Below, piece by piece: positions 16,567 through 24,784 of a stretch of 64,000 nt of DNA (position 1 is the first letter of the stretch; every line of letters begins with the position of its first letter). The notes below the pieces were generated by a model. It saw only the letters and a program-made list of their open reading frames with translations. It was not told the origin of the DNA and ran no database searches. A program made the translations under genes and the position numbers. The stretch is from an uncultured bacterium (GTDB lineage Bacteria > Cyanobacteriota > Vampirovibrionia > Gastranaerophilales > Gastranaerophilaceae), in NCBI GenBank assembly GCA_949296425.1, contig CASFPN010000023.1:1-64000 (forward strand), written 5' to 3'.

Positions 16567-16935
16567 ATGATACAACAAGAAACAAGACTAGAAGTAGCAG
16601 ATAATACAGGTGCAAAAGAACTTTTATGCATTCGCGTAATGGGAAGTTCTAACAAAAAATTTGCTGCAGTAGGCGATGAAATCGTTGCAGCAGTAAAAGA
16701 TGCTAACCCGAATATGCCTGTAAAAAAATCTGAAGTTGTTAGAGCTGTTGTAGTTAGAACCAAAGCTGATATCAAACGTGCAGACGGCTCTGTTATCAGA
16801 TTTGACGAAAATGCGGCAGTAATTATCAACAAAGACGGCAACCCGAGAGGAACACGTGTTTTCGGACCTGTTGCCCGTGAATTAAGAGACAAAGGATATA
16901 TGAAAATAGTTTCTTTGGCTCCGGAAGTTATTTAG
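16567..16935 (+). CDS. rplN: 50S ribosomal protein L14
   Basis: 122 residues. [19 protein letters not shown] at the start and [17 protein letters not shown] (~98-114) are diagnostic. L14 forms an intersubunit bridge and binds ribosome silencing factor. AAAGGAAAAGAACA precedes the ATG. Confidence 0.97.
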   Translation: MIQQETRLEVADNTGAKELLCIRVMGSSNKKFAAVGDEIVAAVKDANPNMPVKKSEVVRAVVVRTKADIKRADGSVIRFDENAAVIINKDGNPRGTRVFGPVARELRDKGYMKIVSLAPEVI

Positions 16936-16972
16936 TTCTAGACTTGCTTTCAGCAAGTCGTAGAAATAAATA

Positions 16973-16995
16973 ATCCCGTGCTTGACACGGGATCT
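16973..16995. repeat. Dispersed palindrome between rplN and rplX
   Basis: ATCCCGTGCTTGACACGGGA: same frame as the CCCGAAC family but with a changed stem (CCCGTG/CACGGG), the pairing kept by compensating changes. A separate hairpin GACTTGC-TTTCA-GCAAGTC lies at 16940-16959. Confidence 0.6.
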
Positions 16996-17031
16996 CCTGA
17001 AAAGAAAATTAAAAACAAAAGGAATACAAAA

Positions 17032-17367
17032 ATGACAAAGAAAAAATTGCATGTAAAAAATACTGACAGAGTAATGATTATTGCAGGCAAAGATAAAGGA
17101 AAAGCCGGAAACATTAAAAAAGTAAATGTTTCAGAAGGCACTGTTACTGTTGAAGGTTTAAATATGGTAACCAAAGCCCAAAAACCTCAACCTATGGCAG
17201 GTATCCAAGGCGGATTAATCAAAATTGAAGCACCTGTAGATGCTTCTAATGTTATGGTTGTCTGCCCAGCTTGCGACAAACCGACAAGGATCAAACACGA
17301 AGTCGTTGACGGCAAAAAAGTGCGTGTTTGTAAAAAATGTGGTGAACAATTAGATGCTAAATTATAA
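17032..17367 (+). CDS. rplX: 50S ribosomal protein L24
   Basis: 111 residues. The KOW motif is in V-M-I-I-A-G-K-D-K-G-K-A-G-N-I-K-K-V (~13-30). C-P-A-C and C-K-K-C pairs in the C-terminal part (~79-103) form a zinc-ribbon-like arrangement seen in many bacterial L24. The ATG at 17032 follows AAAGGAATAC; an ATG at 16978 lies in the palindrome and is rejected. Initiates 50S assembly. Confidence 0.94.
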   Translation: MTKKKLHVKNTDRVMIIAGKDKGKAGNIKKVNVSEGTVTVEGLNMVTKAQKPQPMAGIQGGLIKIEAPVDASNVMVVCPACDKPTRIKHEVVDGKKVRVCKKCGEQLDAKL

Positions 17368-17412
17368 TTAGTGTTATAATTATGGTATCGCAGAATTAAG
17401 GAAACTAAGAAA

Positions 17413-17970
17413 ATGACAACTAAAACCAAAAATTTAAAAGCGAAATATCAAGAAGACGTAATTCCTGCATTAAAGGAAAAATTCGGCTATAAAAATGTTA
17501 ACCAGATACCTAAACTTCACAAAATCGTTTTGAATATGGGTGTTGGAGAAGCTTCTCATAACTCAAAAATTGCAGAAGCAATTGAAGCACAATTAACTAA
17601 AATAGCAGGACAAAAATGCGTAGTTACCAAAGCTAAAAAATCCATTGCATCTTATAAATTAAGAGAAGGAATGCCGGTTGGAGCCATGGTTACATTACGC
17701 GGTGAAAGAATGTATGACTTCTTACAAAAACTTATATGTGTGGTTCTTCCACGTATTCGAGACTTCAGAGGCGTAAGCCCGAAAAGTTTTGACGGCCGCG
17801 GCAACTATACATTAGGTTTGAAAGAACAAGCATTATTTCCTGAAATCAGCTATGAAGAAGTTGATTTAGTTAAAGGAATGAACGTATCAGTAATCACAAC
17901 TGCTGAAACTGATGATGAAGCACGTGAATTGTTGAGATTACTCGGAATGCCTTTCAAAGGATTAAAATAA
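17413..17970 (+). CDS. rplE: 50S ribosomal protein L5
   Basis: 185 residues. [18 protein letters not shown] (~29-46), [15 protein letters not shown] (~83-97) and the R-I-R-D-F-R-G-V-S block (~115-123) are diagnostic. L5 joins 5S rRNA to the central protuberance. AAGGAAACTAAGAA precedes the ATG. Confidence 0.97.
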   Translation: MTTKTKNLKAKYQEDVIPALKEKFGYKNVNQIPKLHKIVLNMGVGEASHNSKIAEAIEAQLTKIAGQKCVVTKAKKSIASYKLREGMPVGAMVTLRGERMYDFLQKLICVVLPRIRDFRGVSPKSFDGRGNYTLGLKEQALFPEISYEEVDLVKGMNVSVITTAETDDEARELLRLLGMPFKGLK

Positions 17971-18039
17971 AACACTATTTTGAACCTGTTTCAAAATTTA
18001 AATAAGATAACAATAAATAAAACATAAAAGGAGAAATTC

Positions 18040-18246
18040 ATGGCTAAAAAAGCGATGATAAACAAAGAACTTAGACGCGAAAAACTTGTTGCAGCCGGCA
18101 AATACCCTGCAGTAAGACTTCATAACAGATGCAGCATCTGCGGAAGACCTCACGGTTACCACAGAGATTTCGGTCTTTGCAGAATTTGTTTAAGAAAAAT
18201 GGCTCACGAAGGTTTACTTCCCGGCGTTACAAAAGCAAGCTGGTAG
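18040..18246 (+). CDS. rpsN: 30S ribosomal protein S14, zinc-binding type
   Basis: 68 residues. C31-S-I-C34 and C47-R-I-C50 form the zinc site of the short S14 form; [21 protein letters not shown] is the family core (given here by residue). G-V-T-K-A-S-W is the usual C-terminus. AAAGGAGAAATTC precedes the ATG. A 492-base gene-free stretch with a terminator follows. Confidence 0.95.
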   Translation: MAKKAMINKELRREKLVAAGKYPAVRLHNRCSICGRPHGYHRDFGLCRICLRKMAHEGLLPGVTKASW

Positions 18247-18420
18247 GGAGCGTAGCGCAAGTGAGCTGAGGGCGACGGCTTTGCAGTGTCGGCTTGCGAG
18301 AACAAGACGAGCAGGCTAGACCTGTTAATAGCGAACGAGTAAGAGCCGCTCCACCCGCTACTCAGTTTTTGCATAAATCTTAAGGCAATTACTAAAGAAG
18401 GAACATAGTCGCTCCACCCG
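18247..18420. repeat. Long spacer repeat, copy 1 (after rpsN)
   Basis: Begins at the rpsN stop codon with GGAGCGTAGCGCAAGTGAGC and includes GCGAACGAGTAAGAGCCGCTCC. About 175 bases are closely repeated at 19137-19316 after rpsH. GGAGCG...CGCTCC at the ends of the inner part can pair. It has no coding frame of note. Confidence 0.75.
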
Positions 18421-18511
18421 TCAGTCGTACTGAGGCTAAGGAAGTTCAGTGATAAAAAGGGTAAGTGACTGAGAGGTGAAACGGCGGCGTTGCAGACCAG
18501 TAAATTTTACA

Positions 18512-18565
18512 ACAATAAAAAACCAAAGGACCGAGGGATGCGGTCTTTTTTGGTTTTATATTGTT
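18512..18565 (+). terminator. Intrinsic terminator-like hairpin between rpsN and rpsH
   Basis: Long imperfect stem: ACAATA...ACCAAAGGACCG pairs with CGGTCTTTTTTGGTTTTATA...TGT around a 7-base loop, with a T6 run in the descending arm. It suggests that at least part of transcription ends after rpsN, with a new start before rpsH. Confidence 0.5.
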
Positions 18566-18738
18566 AATAAAAATTAAAATTATTATTGAAAATTTAGTAT
18601 TTTTATGATAAATTAAGTATACAGTTCCAGACTGCTGAAACAAGCTTCAATATGAAGCAAAAATTAATTCAGTAAGTGGTGTAATAGTTAAATCAAGGAT
18701 ACTGCCTTTAACTGGAGGTAAGTCCGGAGGTATTTTAA
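18566..18738 (+). promoter_or_regulatory. Leader region of rpsH
   Basis: No gene. AT-rich first half that could hold a promoter, then a hairpin GCTTCA-ATA-TGAAGC (18645-18659) and a strong CCGGAGGTATTTTAA ribosome binding site. A GGAGGT...ACTGCCT pairing could fold around the site. No S8 target could be proven by eye. Confidence 0.3.
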
Positions 18739-19137
18739 ATGTCAATGACAGATCCTATAGCAGATATGCTAACAAGAATCCGAAATGCTAATCAGGTTTC
18801 ACACCCATCAGTTTCAATGCCGGCTTCTAAATTAAAAGTTCAATTGGCTAAACTTTTAAAAGAAGAAGGATTCATAACTGACTACAGCGTTAAAGATGAA
18901 GGTAAATTCAAGGTTTTGGAAATCGTTCTGAAATACGATGCAAAAAACAAACCTATCATTACTAAATTAGAAAGAATTTCTAAACCCGGTTTAAGAAACT
19001 ACAGCAAAGCCAAAAACCTTCCTAAAGTATTGGGTGGTATGGGTATTGCTATAGTTTCGACCAGCAAAGGTCTTTTAACAGACAGAAAAGCTCGCAAAGA
19101 AAACATTGGCGGAGAAGTTCTCTGCTACGTATACTAG
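18739..19137 (+). CDS. rpsH: 30S ribosomal protein S8
   Basis: 132 residues. [15 protein letters not shown] near the start and [18 protein letters not shown] near the C-terminus (the usual S-T-S-x-G-[LV]-M-x-x-x-E-A) are diagnostic. A central 16S rRNA binder and, in E. coli, the spc operon repressor. It is isolated by long repeat-bearing spacers on both sides (492 and 296 bases). Confidence 0.96.
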   Translation: MSMTDPIADMLTRIRNANQVSHPSVSMPASKLKVQLAKLLKEEGFITDYSVKDEGKFKVLEIVLKYDAKNKPIITKLERISKPGLRNYSKAKNLPKVLGGMGIAIVSTSKGLLTDRKARKENIGGEVLCYVY

Positions 19138-19316
19138 GAGCGTAGCGCAAGTGAGCTGAAGGCGATGGCTTTGCAGTGTCGGCTTGAGAGAATAAGACGA
19201 GCAGGCAAAGACTAGACACGTTAATAGCGAACGAGTAAGAGCCGCTCCAGCCGCCACTCAGGGGTTGCATAAATCTTTAAGGCAATGGCTAAAGAGGAGC
19301 TTAGCCGCTCCATCCA
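19137..19316. repeat. Long spacer repeat, copy 2 (after rpsH)
   Basis: Starts in the rpsH stop codon with GGAGCGTAGCGCAAGTGAGC, like copy 1 at 18247, and stays closely similar to GCCGCTCCA near 19316. The two copies bracket rpsH as a direct repeat, so recombination between them could delete or amplify rpsH. The rest of the 296-base spacer to rplF shows nothing else. Confidence 0.75.
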
Positions 19317-19433
19317 CTACTTAGAGTTTTATATAAATTGTAACTATATTGGCGGCAAAAATTTTTGTTTAAGTTCAATTGGTAGAAAAGCTTAAACATT
19401 GTACACAATATATACCAAAAGGAGAAAATTAAA

Positions 19434-19973
19434 ATGTCACGTATTGGTAAAAAACCTATCGAGATTCCGCAAGGAGTGGAAGTTAAAATAGAAGGCCACA
19501 CAGTTACTGTAAAAGGCCCTCACGGAACAGAAGTTGTTGAAATTCGTCCTGAAATTGAAGTAAAAGTTGAAGACAATCACATTCTACTCTCCAAAGTAGG
19601 TGATTCAAGAGAAACTGATGCTTTATACGGACTTTCAAGAACTTTAGTTGCAAATGCTGTTCACGGTGTAAAAGAACAGTTTGAAAAGAAATTAGAAATA
19701 CAAGGTGTTGGTTACCGTGCTAACATGGAAGGTAAAAACTTAAACCTTTCATTAGGTTATTCTCACCCTGTTATCGTTGAACCGCCTGAAGGAATTACAA
19801 TTTCCGTTGAAGCTAACACAAAAATCAGTGTAAAAGGTTCTAATAAACAAACTGTCGGCGATGTTGCAGCATTCATAAGATCTAAACGCCCGCCTGAAGT
19901 TTACAAAGGAAAAGGTGTTAGATACGAAGGCGAACACATTAGACGTAAAGCCGGCAAAGCAGGTAAAAAGTAA
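19434..19973 (+). CDS. rplF: 50S ribosomal protein L6
   Basis: 179 residues in two similar domains. S-R-I-G-K-K-P-I at the start, G-V-G-Y-R-A and N-L-S-L-G-Y-S-H-P-V at mid-length, and R-x-K-R-P-P-E-V-Y-K-G-K-G-V-R-Y near the C-terminus are diagnostic. Lies near the sarcin-ricin loop. AAAGGAGAAAATTAAA precedes the ATG. Confidence 0.97.
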   Translation: MSRIGKKPIEIPQGVEVKIEGHTVTVKGPHGTEVVEIRPEIEVKVEDNHILLSKVGDSRETDALYGLSRTLVANAVHGVKEQFEKKLEIQGVGYRANMEGKNLNLSLGYSHPVIVEPPEGITISVEANTKISVKGSNKQTVGDVAAFIRSKRPPEVYKGKGVRYEGEHIRRKAGKAGKK

Positions 19974-20106
19974 GATAGCCGTTGGCGAACGAAAGTGAGC
20001 CATATGAATATCTTATCCTCAACTTCAGGATTGCAAAACAAAGCCCGTATAAACCCTTGAAGTGGTTTTTCAAGAAGGTTTGGGTAAACAAGAAAGGAAA
20101 ATAAAA

Positions 20107-20475
20107 ATGATTAAACAAGAAGCCAGAAAACCAAAAATTCAAAAAAGACACAGAACTATAAGAGTTAAATTATCAGGAACAGCTGAATTTCCGAGATTAG
20201 CTGTTTTCAGAAGCACAAAACATATTTACGCTCAATTAATTGACGACGTAAATCATGTAACTCTTGCATCAGCATCTTCCAATGATAAAGATTTAAAAGC
20301 AAAATTATCACACGGCGGAAACATTGAAGCTGCAAAAGTTGTCGGTGAAGCTATTGCGCAAAAAGCTAAAAAAGCAGGCATTGAATGCGTTGTATTTGAC
20401 CGCGGCGGTTTCTTATACCACGGCCGTGTTGCTGCTTTAGCTGATGCAGCCAGAGAAGCTGGCTTGATGTTCTAA
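20107..20475 (+). CDS. rplR: 50S ribosomal protein L18
   Basis: 122 residues. [23 protein letters not shown]-type N-terminal core (partly written) and [21 protein letters not shown] near the C-terminus are diagnostic. Binds 5S rRNA. ATG 20107 follows AAAGGAAAATAAA; an earlier in-frame GTG/ATG-type extension has no such site. This is the last ribosomal gene here: rpsE, rpmD, rplO and secY, usual next genes, are absent. Confidence 0.95.
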   Translation: MIKQEARKPKIQKRHRTIRVKLSGTAEFPRLAVFRSTKHIYAQLIDDVNHVTLASASSNDKDLKAKLSHGGNIEAAKVVGEAIAQKAKKAGIECVVFDRGGFLYHGRVAALADAAREAGLMF

Positions 20476-20534
20476 ACAGCCGCTTAGGTTTGTAGAAATC
20501 TTTGATAATATACAGAAAAACATTTTGTCTCCCC

Positions 20535-20590
20535 TGTCATCCTGAACTTGTTTCAGGATCTACAGAGATGTTGAAATAAATTCAACATGA
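20535..20590. repeat. Dispersed palindromes between rplR and dnaJ
   Basis: GTCATCCTGAACTTGTTTCAGGATCT, then TGTTGAAATAAATTCAACATGAC. The outer GTCAT...ATGAC also pair. No T-run, but it separates rplR from a gene that is not ribosomal. Confidence 0.65.
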
Positions 20591-20686
20591 CAAAATGTTT
20601 TTCTCTTATTTTAATACTTAAAAAATAATTAATTATTTCAGGTTTTCACATTTTTTATATTATTATATATACTAGGAGATACTATA

Positions 20687-21730
20687 ATGGAATACAAAGA
20701 TTACTACGATATATTGGGCGTAAAACGCGATGCAACGGATGCAGAAATAAAATCAGCTTACAGAAAACTTGCGCGCAAATATCACCCTGATGTTAATAAA
20801 ACCAAAGAGGCTGAAAGTAAATTTAAAGATATAAATGAAGCCTATGAAGTATTAGGCGACAAACAAAAAAGACAACGGTATGACAGTTTAGGTTCCAATT
20901 GGCAGGGCGGACAGAGCTGGACCCCTCCTCCGGGATTTGAACAATACGGTTTTGGCGGCGGTCAGGGAGGAAATTATCAAAGTTTCAACTTTAACGGTCA
21001 AGATTTAGGCGGTTTCTCTGACTTTTTTAGCTCATTATTCGGCGATATGATGGGCAGCGGAGCCAGAACACAGGGGATGAATTTTGGAGGTTTTGATTTT
21101 GGCGGTTCGGCGCAACAACAAAGAACAACACGCCGCAGAAATGCTCAACAGCCAAATGGGGAAAACCTTGATATTACAATGAATTTAAACATAACGGTAA
21201 AAGATATTTTCGAACAAAAACCAATTACCGTTAAATTTAATAATCTTGAACGCTGTACAAAATGTTCAGGCAGCGGAGGCTATTGCAGTGAATGCGGCGG
21301 TACAGGTTTTAAATCGGAACCAAAATCCATTAAGGTTAAACTTCCTCCAAATATCACAGAAGGCCAGAAAGTTAGAATTAAAGGTGAAGGCAAATCAGAT
21401 TCCTACGGCAGAAAAGGCGATTTGTATCTGATTGTTAATATCAAAGACAAAGAATATGAAGTTAGCGGCTCTGATTTGACTAAAGAAATAGAAATAACAC
21501 CTCCGGAAGCTGTTTTAGGCTGCAAAAAAGAAATAGAAACGCTACACGGCAAAATCAGCATTAAGATTCCTCCAAAAACTTCCTCCGGTCAATCTTTAAG
21601 GCTTAAAGATTTAGGACTGCCTAAAAAAGGCGGAGGATACGGCAATCTTAATGCTAAAATTAAAATAGTTATACCGAAAAATTTATCAGATAAGCAAATA
21701 GAATTGTATAAAAAAATTGCAGAATTATAA
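20687..21730 (+). CDS. DnaJ-family co-chaperone with reduced zinc domain
   Basis: 347 residues. J domain at 5-66 with H33-P34-D35, a G/F-rich region (~70-145, many G-G-F and F-N-G), then the C-terminal substrate domains. The zinc domain is halved: only C190-x-x-C193-x-G-x-G and C200-x-x-C203-x-G-x-G remain, where DnaJ has four such motifs and two zinc ions. That places it between DnaJ and CbpA. It would stimulate Hsp70 ATPase and pass on substrates. A separate full-length dnaJ probably exists elsewhere. AGGAG lies 9 bases upstream of the ATG. Confidence 0.9.
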   Translation: MEYKDYYDILGVKRDATDAEIKSAYRKLARKYHPDVNKTKEAESKFKDINEAYEVLGDKQKRQRYDSLGSNWQGGQSWTPPPGFEQYGFGGGQGGNYQSFNFNGQDLGGFSDFFSSLFGDMMGSGARTQGMNFGGFDFGGSAQQQRTTRRRNAQQPNGENLDITMNLNITVKDIFEQKPITVKFNNLERCTKCSGSGGYCSECGGTGFKSEPKSIKVKLPPNITEGQKVRIKGEGKSDSYGRKGDLYLIVNIKDKEYEVSGSDLTKEIEITPPEAVLGCKKEIETLHGKISIKIPPKTSSGQSLRLKDLGLPKKGGGYGNLNAKIKIVIPKNLSDKQIELYKKIAEL

Positions 21731-21745
21731 AATATATCAGGCGGG

Positions 21746-21985
21746 TTAAAATTTTATAGGATAGTCATCTGAAAATCTTAACCCGTCCTCTATAAATAGC
21801 TGCGAACAAGCAATATTAACCACTCCTCCAAGTTCATTTGATTTACATGCATTAATTAAATCAGCTCTAGTGTTATATCTTTTTCGCTCGGTTCGCGTCA
21901 TTGGAGCTAATCCTGACAATATTTCTTTTAGTGCATTGAGTATTAATGTTTGCGGGTTGAAATTGAAATTAGTTTTTACCGCCAA
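21746..21985 (-). CDS. Probable 3' part of a frameshifted prepilin gene
   Basis: 79 residues from a TTG at 21985, overlapping the end of the upstream prepilin by 17 bases in another frame. It has no Shine-Dalgarno site. Its end, ...N-A-C-K-S-N-E-L-G-G...A-C-S-Q-L-F-I-E-D-G-L-R-F, aligns by eye with the C-terminus of the prepilin at 29672 (N-G-C-L-A-D-G...G-C-F-L-Y-L-Q-N-N-G-F-K-I). Removing one A from the A5 run before the upstream stop fuses both frames as ...L-V-G-G-K-T-N-F-N-F. A free-standing small gene is less likely. Confidence 0.5.
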   Translation of the reverse strand: MAVKTNFNFNPQTLILNALKEILSGLAPMTRTERKRYNTRADLINACKSNELGGVVNIACSQLFIEDGLRFSDDYPIKF

Positions 21986-23147
21986 CTAATTCTACCTTAC
22001 GATTTTGAGATAAATTGTCGGTAATTATTGAAAATGCACCATTATATATACCAACAGAACACCCATTCGGCAGAGTAAACCATTTTCCATGATAAACAGC
22101 TGCGATTACACCTTCATCATTAATTGCATTACTTATCAATGTTAAATACCAGAGTGGATATGAATGATCATATTCTTTGAATACTTTAATGTTATTACTT
22201 TTAATAACATCTTCATACAATGAATCAGCACATTCCTGCAAATGCGTAGCTGTTGATGGACAAATATTGCTATGCATTGTGATTACGTAATAAGAGCTAA
22301 AAGGAATTCCTGCTTCCGCAATCAATTTTGACGTTGCATTAGATAAAATTGAATAAGTTTGTTTTAATTTCGTTTCCGTAACTTGTTTACGATAATTTGA
22401 TATTAATACAGACATTGTTAAAGCTGCAACCACACCGATGATGCCGAGGGTGATTAGAACCTCAGCCAGAGTAAACGCGGCTCGTTTTTTTAGTGAAGAG
22501 TGAAGTGTGTCATTACGAGGCAGCGTTCCGTTGCACCCGACACCTGGGTTTTGCATTGCATTTTCTATGTCATTACAAGGAGAATGCGACGCATTCGACG
22601 TAGTAATCTCATTCATATTGCAGCTATATTGCGATTGCGACGGTCGTTTCACTTCCTCGCAATAACAGAATTGCGCAGCTCCCTCTCCTATGGGAGAGGG
22701 TTGGGGTGAGGGCTGATTTGTTTTAGATATATTTTGCGATTGCGGATCAGCTTCGCTGTCCGCAATGACGGAAACAGATGTTTGTTCAGAAGAACAGAAG
22801 ATAGGAGGGCAGAAAGGCAGGTTAAATTTAGAAGCAAAGATGCCAAGAGGCATAGAGGCAAAGCTATTATCTATAATAAATTTTGTCCGAGTTTTACCAA
22901 AATCGCTATTGAAACTTGCCTGCTCTCCTGACTTCTTGACCTCCGGACATCCAACAAGCCCCTCACCTGTCCTGCGGACACCCTCTCCCCAATGGGGCGA
23001 GGGAACAATTTTTACGATACTTCTTAGTGCCTTAGTGACATAGTATCTTACGAGATTTAAATAGCTTGACTTCCTGACATCTTGACTTATCTCTAGCTCA
23101 GAAGTGCCCCCCCCCCGGGGTTGTTTAATAAATTTTAACATTTCCAT
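21969..23147 (-). CDS. Prepilin-like protein with 224-residue leader, G10 tract in frame (phase-on)
   Basis: 392 residues from ATG 23147, behind GGAGGTGTT. The F-T-L-A-E-V-L-I-T-L cleavage segment starts only at residue 225 (Ala at -1). The leader begins M-E-M-L-K-F-I-K-Q-P-R-G-G-G, encoded across a G10 tract, and then runs through dispersed repeats translated as P-H-W-G-E-G, P-S-P-I-G-E-G and similar, without a stop. The first ~110 bases of the leader match those of the gene at 39862. The mature part (168 residues) lacks the D-V-N-G...P-N-x-x-G-x-D core of its relatives and seems cut by a frameshift. Such a leader may not be processed; a later start is possible. Confidence 0.65.
   Translation of the reverse strand: MEMLKFIKQPRGGGTSELEISQDVRKSSYLNLVRYYVTKALRSIVKIVPSPHWGEGVRRTGEGLVGCPEVKKSGEQASFNSDFGKTRTKFIIDNSFASMPLGIFASKFNLPFCPPIFCSSEQTSVSVIADSEADPQSQNISKTNQPSPQPSPIGEGAAQFCYCEEVKRPSQSQYSCNMNEITTSNASHSPCNDIENAMQNPGVGCNGTLPRNDTLHSSLKKRAAFTLAEVLITLGIIGVVAALTMSVLISNYRKQVTETKLKQTYSILSNATSKLIAEAGIPFSSYYVITMHSNICPSTATHLQECADSLYEDVIKSNNIKVFKEYDHSYPLWYLTLISNAINDEGVIAAVYHGKWFTLPNGCSVGIYNGAFSIITDNLSQNRKVELVGGKN
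23007..23116 (-). repeat. 110-bp prepilin leader repeat, copy 1, ending in C10
   Basis: Differs from 40750-40859 at about 10 of 110 positions, same length, same orientation, both ending in ten C on the plus strand. It encodes K-S-S-Y-L-N-L-V-R-Y-Y-x-T-K-A-L-R-S-I-V (20 residues). Confidence 0.85.
23107..23116 (-). repeat. G10 (sense) tract in prepilin leader
   Basis: Ten G on the coding strand, 31 bases after ATG 23147. The tract is in frame with the distant FTLAEV segment at ten, and out of frame at nine or eleven. Confidence 0.75.
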
Positions 23148-23274
23148 AACACCTCCATAGAAATTCCTTATTTTTGATTATAACATAACTGGAAGCAAAC
23201 TTCAATAAACTAAATAAATCATTGACACAAAAATGTATTAAATGAGAAAATAATGGTAAAAGGGGGATATTTTT

Positions 23275-24378
23275 ATGACAAAAGAAACTTTTTTACACGA
23301 CAAACATATAGCTCTTGGGGCCAAAATGGTTGATTTTGCAGGCTGGGAAATGCCTGTTCAGTACACTTCAATCATTGAAGAACACAAAACTGTCCGTGAA
23401 AATGTCGGTCTGTTTGATGTTTCACACATGGGAGAAGTGTTTGTGTCAGGAAAAGATTCGGTCGAGTTTCTAAATAAAATTGTTCCTCAGGATATTTCCA
23501 AATTAAACTATGAAAAAGCTGTTTATTGCCAGTTGACAAATAAAAACGGCGGTCTCATCGATGATTTAATTATATACAAACTCGGCATTTTAGAATACCT
23601 TGTTATTTGTAACGCATCAAGAATTGATGAGGATTTAAACTGGATGGTCAGAAATAGTAAGGAATTTGATGTAAAAATAGATAATCAGTCCCATAATTAC
23701 TCACTTCTAGCTGTTCAAGGGCCGAAAGCAGATGAATTAATGCGGAAATTAGGACTTTCTACTCATCAGGAATCTTTTACAATAAAGCCCGATTCTATTG
23801 CAGGAATTAAAGTTTTCGTATCGCGTACAGGATATACAGGAGAAGACGGTTATGAAATCCTTGTTGAAAATAAAAATTCAGAATACATGTGGGATAAAAT
23901 TCTTGAAGAAGGCTCAACGTTTGGAATAAAACCTATAGGACTTGGGGCGCGTGACACATTGCGCTTAGAAGCTGCACTACACCTGTATGGGAATGACTTA
24001 GACGAAAACACTACACCTGTTGAAGCCGGATTAAGCTGGTCAATTCCAAAAGATAAACAGGGATATTACAACGGTAAAGAAATAATTGAAGAACAGCTTA
24101 AACAAGGCGGCAAAAAGAAACTTGTGGGATTAAAAATGCTTGACAAATCAATTGCACGACACGAATATGAAGTTTATTATAAAGGTGAAAAAACAGGCGT
24201 AATTACAAGCGGTGCGCCTTCTCCAATGCTCGGGGCAAATATTGCACTTGCTTATGTAAACAATAATGACGAAATTTGCACAGGTACAATTGTTCAGGTT
24301 ATGATAAGAGAAAAACTTCATGACGCAGAAATTGTAAAACGGCCTTTTATACAAAAAAGAAACAAAGTAAAGTTATAA
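23275..24378 (+). CDS. gcvT: Aminomethyltransferase (glycine cleavage T protein)
   Basis: 367 residues, usual for GcvT. L-H-D-K-H-I-A-L-G-A-K-M-V-D-F-A-G-W-E-M-P near the start, G-L-F-D-V-S-H-M-G-E, and the C-terminal G-L-G-A-R-D-T-L-R-L-E-A (~222-233) are diagnostic. It moves the methylene group from the lipoyl arm of GcvH to tetrahydrofolate, releasing ammonia. AGGGGGAT precedes the ATG. The operon continues gcvH (17-base gap) and gcvPA. No glycine riboswitch was recognised in the 127-base upstream region. Confidence 0.95.
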   Translation: MTKETFLHDKHIALGAKMVDFAGWEMPVQYTSIIEEHKTVRENVGLFDVSHMGEVFVSGKDSVEFLNKIVPQDISKLNYEKAVYCQLTNKNGGLIDDLIIYKLGILEYLVICNASRIDEDLNWMVRNSKEFDVKIDNQSHNYSLLAVQGPKADELMRKLGLSTHQESFTIKPDSIAGIKVFVSRTGYTGEDGYEILVENKNSEYMWDKILEEGSTFGIKPIGLGARDTLRLEAALHLYGNDLDENTTPVEAGLSWSIPKDKQGYYNGKEIIEEQLKQGGKKKLVGLKMLDKSIARHEYEVYYKGEKTGVITSGAPSPMLGANIALAYVNNNDEICTGTIVQVMIREKLHDAEIVKRPFIQKRNKVKL

Positions 24379-24394
24379 GAAACGGAGAATTTAT

Positions 24395-24781
24395 ATGATT
24401 ATACCTGAAAACCTATTATGTTCAAAATCACATGAATACTTGTTTGACAACGGAGACAAAACATACACAATCGGTTTAACAGATTATGCTGTTGAACAGC
24501 TTGGAGATATTGTATTTTTAGAACTTCCGGAGGTCGGCAGCGAATTTAAAAAAGGCGATACATTTGCCACTGTAGAATCTGTTAAAGCCGCATCGGAAAT
24601 TTATATGCCTGTAAGCGGCAAAATTATAGAAATTAATACTAACGCTGTTGAAACTCCTGAAATTTTAAACGAGGACAGTTTTGATAAAGGCTGGCTTGTT
24701 AAAATTGAACCAACCGGAAATCTTGAAACTGAACAGGCAGACTTACTTGAATATGAAGATTACAAAGAAGAACTGGAATAA
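24395..24781 (+). CDS. gcvH: Glycine cleavage system H protein
   Basis: 128 residues. The lipoyl attachment site is K64 in V-E-S-V-K-A-A-S-E. Preceded by G-D-I-V-F-L-E-L-P-E-V-G and followed by V-S-G-K-I-I-E-I-N, all typical. It shuttles the aminomethyl group between P and T proteins. It lies between gcvT and gcvPA with gaps of 16 and 3 bases. Confidence 0.96.
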   Translation: MIIPENLLCSKSHEYLFDNGDKTYTIGLTDYAVEQLGDIVFLELPEVGSEFKKGDTFATVESVKAASEIYMPVSGKIIEINTNAVETPEILNEDSFDKGWLVKIEPTGNLETEQADLLEYEDYKEELE

Positions 24782-24784
24782 TTA

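Noticed and set aside
22475-23043. Plus-strand frames opposite the long prepilin leader (61-92 residues)
   Set aside because: They are antisense to an open prepilin frame, made of repeat peptides and have no ribosome sites.
23148-23274. Glycine riboswitch upstream of gcvT
   Set aside because: The 127-base spacer is AT-rich and lacks the conserved glycine aptamer core and tandem hairpins.
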